Assembly (NCBI RefSeq): GCF_036625275.1
Contig: NZ_JAZKUD010000150.1
Coordinates: 1-5,414, forward strand
Reading direction: 5' to 3'
DNA from: Accumulibacter sp036625275
GTDB lineage: Bacteria; Pseudomonadota; Gammaproteobacteria; Burkholderiales; Rhodocyclaceae
Length of the DNA stretch: 5,414 nucleotides
The notes under the pieces are model-generated. The model saw only the letters and a program-made list of their open reading frames with translations, did not search any database and was not told the DNA's origin. Below, piece by piece: positions 1 to 5,414 of the stretch (its first letter is position 1; every line of letters begins with the position of its first letter). The position numbers and the translations under genes were made by a program.

Positions 1-2158
1 TGTAGAGCTCGAAGCGTCCCTCGACGCTGGGGTCGTAGCGCAGGCAGTCGGGCTGTTGATCGAGCGGCTTGCCGCTGGCGTCGACATAGCGGGCGCGGTG
101 GAAGTCGTTGGCCTTGTTGGCAGGCTTGCCGCAGATTTCGGGACCGATGGCATTGTTGTGCATGAACGGCGCCGTCGCCCAGACATTGACCAGCGAAATG
201 TTGCGGTAATAGCCGCGACCGCCGTCCTTGAGTTCGTTGCGCTCGGGAATGTCGGCGACCAGCGGCTGCTTGCGCAGAGTGTCGGAAGCGTACTCCATGT
301 ACAGGTGGCCGGCCTTGTGGTTCGAGTGCAGCGCTCGGCAACGGAAAGTGCCGACCTCGGTGACCGGTGTTGGCTGATCGTTGCCGAGGAAATCGGCACG
401 CACCTGGCGCGGGTGCTGCGGGTTGGCAGCCGCGAAGTCACGGTTCCTGAACGGCCCGCCTTCGCTTTCCGGGATGCTCGAATGGCAACGCGCGCAGTTC
501 TCCGCGAACACCGTTTGCCCGCGCGTGACAGCGCCTTTGCCGAACTCCTGTTCCAGCTCGAAGACGAAATCGGCGCGGCTGTAGCTCGCCGCCGGATTCG
601 TCGCCTGGCGGGCCCTGGCCCGGGCGGCGGCCAGGTCGGTCTGGTCCGACTCGGCAGAAGCGAAGAAATCAAGCAGATTCTGCAGGCGATCCTCGATCGC
701 CCGGAAGTTCGGGCAATCGCGCCGGCACTGCCCGATGTTGAACGGCGTCTGGCCAAAGCCGCGCTGCTCCGGGTCAACCTGGCGCATGTCGGAGAAGTGA
801 TTGACCCAGCACTGCTCGGCGCAAGAGCCGATGTTGAAATAGACGCGCTGGATCGCTTCGTGCGCGCCGATCGAATCCTCACCACCCTTGAGGATGCGGT
901 GCACGCCGGGCAGCACGACTTTCTGGCCGCCGAGGTTGACCACCGTCGTGTCGTCCTCACGCGTGCTCTTCTGCCAGCACTTGCCGTTGCGGCCCGGTTC
1001 GCACCAGCACTTGTCCTCGTCCTTCTCGGCGCCACAGGAGTTGGCCTTGCGCCACTTGGTGACGATTTCGCCCTTGAATACGGGCCGCTGGGCCACATTG
1101 ATCAGGGCGTTGATCGTACCCGGGTTGTTGATCTGGTCGTGCGAGATCGCCGAGGTGTCGGTGACGCCCGGCCGGGCATGGGCAAACATCTGGTATTCCA
1201 GGCTGCTGATCGGCATCCCCGACCCCAGCAACTCGGACATGCGGGTGTACTGGTTGCCGATCAGGCCCTTGATGTTCTCCCACTTCGGATGCGCCGGATC
1301 CGCCGGCGGGTTGAGCGGGTCAAAGGCAATATGGCACGAGCCACAGGAGGTGCCGATCAGGAAGGGCGGCTCGACCGAGGCGTCGGCCAGCTTGCTCACC
1401 CGCTGATCCGATTCGATGCCGCTGGTCGCGACGAGCGTCCGGCTGTAGCCGGACCACGTCGCCGTGCCGCCGTTGAGCTGCGTCCACTTGGCGGCGTCAA
1501 ATCGCGGATTGGGAAACTTGCGGATGCCCAGCGCACCGGTCGAAGTGCCAAATTTCAGGTCGCAGGCCGTGTGTCGCTGGTCGGCCTTGCCACCCTGGCT
1601 ATGCGGATCGTCGGCGTCCAGCGCCGCATCCTTCAGGCTGCAGGCGGGATCGACGTAGCCCGGTTTGCCGACATACTTGAGCAGCACGTCGTCACCGGGG
1701 CACCAGTCGAAGCCGTAGGTCTCCTCGACCGAGCGGGCGGGGCAGTCGGGTTCGCCGGGCTTGCAGCAGGCCGGATCGTTGATGATTCCCCACGCCCAGA
1801 AGCGATCATCGCGCTGGTCGGCGCGAAGCACGCGGAACCAGTCGACCAGCACACCGATGCGCTGCTGGAAGGTATAGGTATGAAAACGGTCGTTGCCGGC
1901 AGTGGCCTTGAACCAGATCAGCCGGCCGACGCACTCGGACTCGTTCAGTCCCTCGCGGGCGCAGGCCTCGTGGTAGGGGGCGTCCTGATCGACGCTGGAC
2001 ACTTCGGGAAGCGCCTGCCCCGACGCGACGACGACAGCGGCAGCGGCAGCGGGAGCGCTCTGGGCATAGGCGTCACCTGCCGTTCGCTCGTGAAAGACGC
2101 CAACACCGGCGCCGACCATGACCAATACCGCCACCGCGGCAAGCAGAGCACGTTTCAT
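1..2158 (-). CDS. Large exported diheme c-type cytochrome, RoxA-like (C-terminus cut by window edge)
   Basis: The frame is open from an ATG at 2158 to the window edge, giving 719 residues with no stop. The start is supported by AGGAGG six bases upstream. Residues 1-32 form a Sec signal peptide: Lys-Arg, a hydrophobic stretch, then likely cleavage after AYA32. Two haem c attachment sites are visible, CGSCH at 272-276 and CARCH at 555-559. Residues 607-618 (CRALHSNHKAGH) and 660-669 (WATAPFMHNN) resemble, from memory, the conserved C-terminal blocks of the RoxA-type diheme group, which is related to MauG and cytochrome c peroxidases. H667, H611, H614 and H618 are candidate distal haem ligands. 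A further 19 cysteines lie outside the haem motifs, including CC at 131-132, C384/C386/C394, C446/C450 and C478/C482, suggesting disulfides in an exported protein. RoxA itself cleaves rubber oxidatively. The 283-residue haem spacing is wider than I recall for RoxA, so the substrate is unknown. A diheme peroxidase or electron-transfer role is the alternative. Confidence 0.88.
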   Translation of the reverse strand, partial: MKRALLAAVAVLVMVGAGVGVFHERTAGDAYAQSAPAAAAAVVVASGQALPEVSSVDQDAPYHEACAREGLNESECVGRLIWFKATAGNDRFHTYTFQQRIGVLVDWFRVLRADQRDDRFWAWGIINDPACCKPGEPDCPARSVEETYGFDWCPGDDVLLKYVGKPGYVDPACSLKDAALDADDPHSQGGKADQRHTACDLKFGTSTGALGIRKFPNPRFDAAKWTQLNGGTATWSGYSRTLVATSGIESDQRVSKLADASVEPPFLIGTSCGSCHIAFDPLNPPADPAHPKWENIKGLIGNQYTRMSELLGSGMPISSLEYQMFAHARPGVTDTSAISHDQINNPGTINALINVAQRPVFKGEIVTKWRKANSCGAEKDEDKCWCEPGRNGKCWQKSTREDDTTVVNLGGQKVVLPGVHRILKGGEDSIGAHEAIQRVYFNIGSCAEQCWVNHFSDMRQVDPEQRGFGQTPFNIGQCRRDCPNFRAIEDRLQNLLDFFASAESDQTDLAAARARARQATNPAASYSRADFVFELEQEFGKGAVTRGQTVFAENCARCHSSIPESEGGPFRNRDFAAANPQHPRQVRADFLGNDQPTPVTEVGTFRCRALHSNHKAGHLYMEYASDTLRKQPLVADIPERNELKDGGRGYYRNISLVNVWATAPFMHNNAIGPEICGKPANKANDFHRARYVDASGKPLDQQPDCLRYDPSVEGRFELY

Positions 2159-2164
2159 GTCTTC

Positions 2165-2170
2165 CCTCCT
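2165..2170 (-). promoter_or_regulatory. Ribosome binding site of the diheme cytochrome gene
   Basis: Read on the minus strand, this is AGGAGG, a full Shine-Dalgarno core, followed by six bases and then the ATG at 2158-2156. It fixes the start codon of the leftward cytochrome gene. It also argues that the minus strand, not the long open plus-strand frame, is the coding strand here. Confidence 0.85.
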
Positions 2171-2433
2171 GATGTCCAGACACATCCAGGGTCCGCGGTC
2201 TTGTCAGTTCTTGTTTGCCCGCGCGACGCTTCCCGGTGGCCACGTCAGCCTAGTGATCATGAGAACAGGCTTGAACCGGGGCGGTTCCATAGAGTTGCTG
2301 AATGCGGGACTCGCAGATCATTCACCGGGCGAATGTGGCACTGGCGCCTGCCGGCGGAGGGGAGGTCGCCTGGTTCCTGGCATCGACCGCGAACGCCCTC
2401 GGCGGCCGGCAGACGAACACGACGATCGCCGGG

Positions 2434-2449
2434 GCAGGCTTCCGCCTGC
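2434..2449. repeat. Short perfect inverted repeat upstream of the rep -10 element
   Basis: GCAGGC (2434-2439), a TTCC spacer, and GCCTGC (2444-2449) form a perfect six-base-pair inverted repeat. It ends five bases before the TGC of the putative extended -10 and so covers the -35 and spacer position of the rep promoter. It could be an operator or a chance hairpin in GC-rich DNA. There is no T-run, so it is not a terminator. Confidence 0.35.
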
Positions 2450-2453
2450 GGCA

Positions 2454-2462
2454 TGCTAGAAT
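2454..2462 (+). promoter_or_regulatory. Probable extended -10 promoter of rep
   Basis: TGCTAGAAT matches the extended -10 pattern TGn followed by a hexamer, with TAGAAT differing from TATAAT at one base. No good -35 hexamer sits 16-18 bases upstream, as is tolerated for extended -10 promoters. Transcription would begin near 2469, leaving a leader of roughly 24 bases before the rep ATG. The C-rich leader has no Shine-Dalgarno sequence. Confidence 0.5.
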
Positions 2463-2492
2463 CGCGCCCCGATCCAGCCCCGACCCCCGGCG

Positions 2493-4487
2493 ATGTCCGC
2501 GATATCCGTGCTGAACCCCCCGCAACGTGAAGCAATCCGCTACCTCGACGGGCCCCTGCTGGTCCTCGCCGGTGCCGGCTCGGGCAAGACGCGCGTGATC
2601 ACCGAGAAGATCGTCTACCTGATCGAGTCCTGCGGCTTCAGCCCGGGCAATATCGCAGCGATCACCTTCACCAACAAGGCGGCGCGCGAAATGCAGGCGC
2701 GGGTGAGCAGGCTACTTGCCGGCAAACCTTCGCAAGGCCTGACGATCTCGACCTTTCACGCTCTCGGGGTGCGTATCCTGCGCGAGGAGGCCGGCAGCAT
2801 CGGCTACAAACCCGGCTTTTCGATCCTGGACTCGACCGACTGCTTCGGTATCATTTCGGAGCTGGCCGGCAGTGTCGACAAGGCCACCATACGCAAGCTG
2901 CAGTGGCTGATCTCGAACTGGAAGAGCGCCCTCGTCTCGCCGGACGAGGCGCGGAAAAATGCCCAGACCGATAGCGAGGCTCTCGCTGCCAACGCGTTCG
3001 ACAGTTATGCGGCGACTCTAAGGGCGTACCAGGCGGTCGACTTTGACGATCTGATCGCGATCCCCGTGGCGCTCTTCGAGAAGCAGCCGGCAATCCGCGA
3101 CAAATGGCAGAACCGCCTGCGCTATCTGCTGATCGACGAATACCAGGATACCAATGTCAGCCAGTACCAGTTGCTCAGGCTGCTGGCGGGACCGCGCGCC
3201 GCATTCACCGCCGTCGGCGATGACGATCAGGCAATCTATGGCTGGCGCGGCGCGGATATCGCCAATCTGCGCGGGCTGCCGCGCGACTACCCGAACCTCA
3301 AGGTAATCAAGCTCGAACAGAACTACCGCTCGACGATCCGGATCCTCAAAGCGGCCAACGCCCTGATCTCGCACAACGAAAAGCTGTTCGACAAGAAGCT
3401 CTGGTCAGAGCTTGGCCACGGTGATCCAATCACCGTCCACACCTGCCCGGACAAGGAGAAGGAGGCCGAGTCGGTGGTCATGAAGCTGCAGGCCCACCGC
3501 TTCGAGCATCAGGGAAAATTCCGGGATTATGCGATCCTCTATCGCGGCAATTTCCAGGCGCGCGCGATCGAGCAGTTTCTGCGCAACCAGCGCATCCCCT
3601 ATCTCTTGTCCGGCGGGCAGTCCTTCTTCGAAAAGGCCGAGATCAAGGACATCACTTCGTACCTCCGCCTGCTGGCAAACAACGACGATGACCCGGCTTT
3701 CATCCGTGCTGTCAGTACGCCCCGGCGAGGCGTCGGTACCGGCACGCTGCAGGCACTGGGCAGCTATGCCGGCGAACGCCGGATTTCGCTCTTCGCTGCC
3801 GCCTTCGAGCAGGGCTTCGCAGCACGCGTCCAGACACGCCAACTCACCCCCCTGCTCGAGTTCTGCGAGTTCGTCAAACGCCTGCAAGCGCGCGCCGGCA
3901 GAGAACCGGCAGCACAGGTGATGGCCGATCTGCTCACCGCGATCGCTTACGAGCCTTGGTTGTACGATCAGGACGAAGCGCGGACCGCTCGGGTCAAGTG
4001 GAGCAATGTTCAGGAGTTCTGCGACTGGTTGAGCCGCAAGGGAGAGGAGGAGCAGAAGACCTTGATCGACCTCACCCAGACCATTGCCCTGATCAACATG
4101 CTCGACCGGGAGGATAGCGAGGTCGACGCCGTGCAACTGTCGACGCTGCACGCCGCCAAGGGACTGGAGTTCAAACACGTCTTCCTGATCGGCGTCGAGG
4201 AAGGCGTTCTGCCACACCGGGAAGCGCAGACTGACGGCCGCATCGAAGAGGAGCGTCGCCTGATGTACGTCGGCATCACCCGTGCGCAGCGCTCGCTGCA
4301 CCTGAGCTACGCGGAGAAGCGTCAGCAGGGTCGCGAAGTGATTCCCTGCGAGGCGTCGCGCTTCATTGCCGAGATGGGTAGCGAGGACCTGCGCTTCTCG
4401 GGCGGCAAGGCAGAGAGCCCGCCGGACAAGGCGCTCAATGCCGATCGCTTTTCTGCGCTCAAGGCGATGCTGGGCAAGGTGAAGTAA
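2493..4487 (+). CDS. rep: ATP-dependent DNA helicase Rep (UvrD/Rep family, SF1A)
   Basis: This complete 664-residue protein is a 3'-to-5' single-stranded DNA translocase that helps replication forks pass bound proteins and restart. It aligns by eye along its whole length with E. coli Rep (673 residues). All SF1A motifs are intact: Q motif with Q11; Walker A AGAGSGKT at 26-33 (K32); Ia TFTNKAA at 58-64; Ib STFH at 86-89; Walker B DEYQD at 215-219; III GDDDQAIYGWRG at 242-253; IV KLEQNYRS at 273-280; V STLHAAKGLEF at 550-560; VI YVGITRAQ at 592-599 with the arginine finger candidate R597. The tail (SALKAMLGKVK) resembles the Rep C-terminus (ANLKAMM...), which in E. coli contacts DnaB, favouring Rep over UvrD/PcrA. 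The ATG at 2493 lacks a visible ribosome binding site. GTG at 2508 would start just before LNPPQ, matching the shorter E. coli N-terminus, and is a real alternative. The gene stands alone, divergent from the cytochrome. Confidence 0.97.
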   Translation: MSAISVLNPPQREAIRYLDGPLLVLAGAGSGKTRVITEKIVYLIESCGFSPGNIAAITFTNKAAREMQARVSRLLAGKPSQGLTISTFHALGVRILREEAGSIGYKPGFSILDSTDCFGIISELAGSVDKATIRKLQWLISNWKSALVSPDEARKNAQTDSEALAANAFDSYAATLRAYQAVDFDDLIAIPVALFEKQPAIRDKWQNRLRYLLIDEYQDTNVSQYQLLRLLAGPRAAFTAVGDDDQAIYGWRGADIANLRGLPRDYPNLKVIKLEQNYRSTIRILKAANALISHNEKLFDKKLWSELGHGDPITVHTCPDKEKEAESVVMKLQAHRFEHQGKFRDYAILYRGNFQARAIEQFLRNQRIPYLLSGGQSFFEKAEIKDITSYLRLLANNDDDPAFIRAVSTPRRGVGTGTLQALGSYAGERRISLFAAAFEQGFAARVQTRQLTPLLEFCEFVKRLQARAGREPAAQVMADLLTAIAYEPWLYDQDEARTARVKWSNVQEFCDWLSRKGEEEQKTLIDLTQTIALINMLDREDSEVDAVQLSTLHAAKGLEFKHVFLIGVEEGVLPHREAQTDGRIEEERRLMYVGITRAQRSLHLSYAEKRQQGREVIPCEASRFIAEMGSEDLRFSGGKAESPPDKALNADRFSALKAMLGKVK

Positions 4488-4490
4488 GGC

Positions 4491-4516
4491 CCGGGCAGCG
4501 TTCGGGTCACGCCCGG
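4491..4516 (+). terminator. Weak inverted repeat just after rep, possible terminator
   Basis: CCGGGC (4491-4496) and GCCCGG (4511-4516) are perfectly complementary and flank a 14-base loop, starting four bases after the rep stop codon. The loop is long and no T-run follows, so this is at best a weak or Rho-assisted stop. Readthrough into the small downstream gene cannot be excluded. Confidence 0.25.
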
Positions 4517-4640
4517 TTACTGCACATTACACAACTGTTGACATCCCACCGGTCAGTCGCCGCGTTGATGGTAGCAAGGCTGCAAGGAAACGACAGAATC
4601 CAACAAAACGGCCGAGCGAAACAAACCACCCATCAATGAA

Positions 4641-4644
4641 AGGA
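4641..4644 (+). promoter_or_regulatory. Ribosome binding site of the small exported protein
   Basis: AGGA, within the A-rich run AAAGGAAA, lies seven bases before the ATG at 4652. This spacing selects 4652 over the out-of-frame ATG at 4636. The frame it selects is also the one with a clean signal peptide. Confidence 0.7.
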
Positions 4645-4651
4645 AATCACC

Positions 4652-5005
4652 ATGTTCAAGAAGATCATCGCCATCGCCATCGCTGCTGCCTTTGGTTCCG
4701 CCGCTTTCGCGCAGGCAACGGCTACCAGCCCGGCCAAGCCAATGGAAGCCAGCAAGCCCGCCGCCACGGTGCCGGCCGCGGTAACCCCGACGACGGCAGC
4801 CGCACCGGCCGCCGTCACGCCAGCCAAGCCGGAAGTCAAGGCGGAAACAACCAAGGTGGAGGCGAAGCCGAAAGCCGTGAAGGTTTCCAGCAAGCCTGAG
4901 AGCAAGGGCAGCGAGGCCAAGAAAACCGAAGCTCCTCCCGCCACCGCGAGCACCACGCCCGGTGCCGGCAGCACCCCTGCCGCAGCCCCGGCTCCGACCA
5001 AGTAA
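4652..5005 (+). CDS. Small exported Ala/Pro/Thr/Lys-rich protein of unknown function
   Basis: This complete 117-residue protein belongs to no family I recognise. Residues 1-20 are a textbook Sec signal peptide (KK, a hydrophobic Ile/Ala core, AFA cleavage before Q21), so the product should be periplasmic or secreted. There is no lipobox cysteine. The mature 97 residues are low complexity: only Ala, Pro, Thr, Lys, Glu, Ser, Val, Gly, Gln and one Met occur, with no aromatic residue, Cys, Arg, Leu or Ile. With 13 Lys against 7 Glu it carries a net positive charge. It is probably disordered. PAAVTP occurs twice, encoded by different codons. The gene starts 164 bases after rep, has its own ribosome binding site and is followed by a strong terminator, so it may be a separate unit. 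An envelope linker or a binder of anionic surface polymers is possible but speculative. Confidence 0.8.
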   Translation: MFKKIIAIAIAAAFGSAAFAQATATSPAKPMEASKPAATVPAAVTPTTAAAPAAVTPAKPEVKAETTKVEAKPKAVKVSSKPESKGSEAKKTEAPPATASTTPGAGSTPAAAPAPTK

Positions 5006-5023
5006 GCTGCGCTAGACGCGGCA

Positions 5024-5046
5024 CCTTCGGGATAACCTCCCGAAGG
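5024..5046. repeat. Perfect nine-base-pair hairpin after the small gene
   Basis: CCTTCGGGA (5024-5032), loop TAACC, and TCCCGAAGG (5038-5046) are perfectly complementary. It starts 18 bases after the stop of the small exported protein. It has no T-run of its own, and its last base is the first base of the next hairpin. It may stabilise the transcript 3' end or help the following terminator. Confidence 0.7.
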
Positions 5047-5083
5047 GCAGCAAAAAGCGGCCTTGTGGCCGCTTTTTGCTGCC
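5046..5083. terminator. Strong bidirectional intrinsic terminator between convergent genes
   Basis: Two 17-base arms (5046-5062 and 5067-5083) are perfectly complementary around a TTGT loop. The core is GCGGCC-TTGT-GGCCGC flanked by AAAAA on the left and TTTTT on the right, so either strand transcribes a GC-rich stem followed by five U residues. It lies 40 bases after the stop of the rightward small gene and 13 bases after the stop of the leftward cytochrome gene, and so can end both transcripts. Confidence 0.92.
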
Positions 5084-5096
5084 GGTCAAACCCGAC

Positions 5097-5414
5097 CTAC
5101 CTGGCCAGACCGACCAGGTGCTCCACCGCGGCCTTGATCTCGGCATCCGTCAGGTCGGCACCGCCGCCCTTGGGCGGCATCGCCCCCTTGCCATTGGTCA
5201 CGCTGCTGATCAGCGCCGCCGTGCCGGTGGCAATACGCGGCGCCCAGGCCGCCTTGTCGCCGGCTTTCGGCGCACCCGCGGCGCCACTCGCGTGGCAGGC
5301 CATGCACACCGAGTTATAGACTGTCGCGCCGTCACGCGGCTTGCCATCCGACTTCGCCGCTGGCGCCTTGGCCAGTTCCAGCCTGGCGACCGGCTGAATG
5401 CGAGCTTCCGCCTC
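5097..5414 (-). CDS. Cytochrome c5-type monohaem cytochrome c (N-terminus cut by window edge)
   Basis: The frame is open from the right edge of the window to a TAG at 5099-5097, giving the last 105 residues. In visible numbering, the haem c site is CMACH at 37-41. It is followed by GAPKAGDKAAWAPRI (W57) and the axial-ligand region GAMPPKGG with M79, in the order typical of cytochrome c5. The terminal segment LTDAEIKAAVEHLV is the usual final helix. The Cys pair found near the C-terminus of some c5 proteins is absent. The opening segment EAEARIQPVARLEL resembles the linker that, in betaproteobacterial relatives I recall, follows an N-terminal membrane anchor; that part is outside the window. 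The likely role is periplasmic electron transfer, perhaps to a terminal oxidase or reductase. The GTG at 5309 lies inside the haem-binding domain and is not the start. Confidence 0.9.
   Translation of the reverse strand, partial: EAEARIQPVARLELAKAPAAKSDGKPRDGATVYNSVCMACHASGAAGAPKAGDKAAWAPRIATGTAALISSVTNGKGAMPPKGGGADLTDAEIKAAVEHLVGLAR

Larger units (their letters stand above)
2159..2492. other. Divergent intergenic region between the cytochrome and rep
   Basis: These 334 bases separate two genes that are transcribed away from each other, so both promoters should lie here. Only the rep-side extended -10 element and the cytochrome ribosome binding site are clear. No convincing -35/-10 pair was found for the cytochrome on the minus strand; the best -10 candidates match the consensus at only about half the positions. 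Short open frames cross the region on both strands, but none has a ribosome binding site or recognisable protein character. No RNA gene or repeat family was recognised. Confidence 0.6.

Noticed and set aside
773..823. CAEQC and similar cysteine clusters as a third haem site in the large cytochrome
   Set aside because: The cysteine spacing is CxxxC with no adjacent histidine, so the CxxCH requirement for haem c attachment is not met.
56..2530. Stop-free plus-strand frame of over 800 codons
   Set aside because: It mirrors the cytochrome gene codon for codon, has no ribosome binding site or recognisable domain, and runs through the intergenic region into the start of rep. The minus strand shows a signal peptide, two CxxCH motifs and an ideal AGGAGG.
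3405..4301. Minus-strand frame of 298 codons inside rep
   Set aside because: It is in the same exact antisense codon register as rep and reflects rare TTA, CTA and TCA codons in a GC-rich gene. Rep is complete with every motif, so this is a shadow.
4538..4543. Perfect TTGACA -35 hexamer upstream of the small exported gene
   Set aside because: No -10-like hexamer lies 16-18 bases downstream (the sequence there is CGCGTT). The nearest candidate, CAGAAT at 4594-4599, is far too distant, so a promoter cannot be assigned.
4636..4899. Plus-strand frame of 87 codons overlapping the small exported protein
   Set aside because: It starts upstream of the ribosome binding site that serves ATG 4652, lacks a signal peptide and has no recognisable protein character.
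4633..5001. Minus-strand Ala/Gly/Val-rich frame of 122 codons opposite the small exported protein
   Set aside because: It looks membrane-like only because it is the complement of Ala/Pro/Thr codons. It has no ribosome binding site on its strand, and the opposite frame has both one and a cleavable signal peptide.
5086..5307. Second minus-strand frame over the cytochrome c5 gene
   Set aside because: It is out of frame with the CMACH motif and the conserved MPPKGG segment, and has no independent support.

Overview
This is a GC-rich window with the gene style of a betaproteobacterium. The Rep helicase is of proteobacterial type, there are two secreted c-type cytochromes, and the extended -10 element is followed by CG-rich sequence. 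A Rhodocyclales-like organism such as the Accumulibacter group is a plausible guess, made from recalled resemblance only. No mobile element, CRISPR array, tRNA or rRNA was seen.

Layout. (1) Positions 1-2158, minus strand: a large exported diheme c-type cytochrome whose C-terminus lies beyond the left edge (719 residues visible). It has CxxCH motifs at residues 272-276 and 555-559 and a C-terminal block like the RoxA group of diheme proteins. (2) Positions 2159-2492: a divergent intergenic region with the cytochrome ribosome binding site at one end and a likely extended -10 promoter for the helicase at the other. (3) Positions 2493-4487, plus strand: a complete ATP-dependent DNA helicase Rep with all superfamily 1A motifs intact. 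(4) Positions 4652-5005, plus strand: a small exported Ala/Pro/Thr/Lys-rich protein of unknown function. (5) Positions 5024-5083: two abutting perfect hairpins, the second a strong and probably bidirectional terminator between convergent genes. (6) Positions 5097-5414, minus strand: the C-terminal 105 residues of a cytochrome c5-type protein whose start lies beyond the right edge.

The genes do not look like one pathway. Three of the four products are predicted to be exported, two of them as haem proteins in the cell envelope, while Rep is a cytoplasmic replication helicase. Gene directions (minus, plus, plus, minus) and the gaps argue for at least three transcription units.

A trap in this window is a stop-free plus-strand frame of more than 800 codons across about 56-2530. 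It is the exact codon-register antisense of the cytochrome gene and is judged not to be a gene. I found no convincing new biological system. The most interesting item is the Cys-rich, widely spaced diheme cytochrome.
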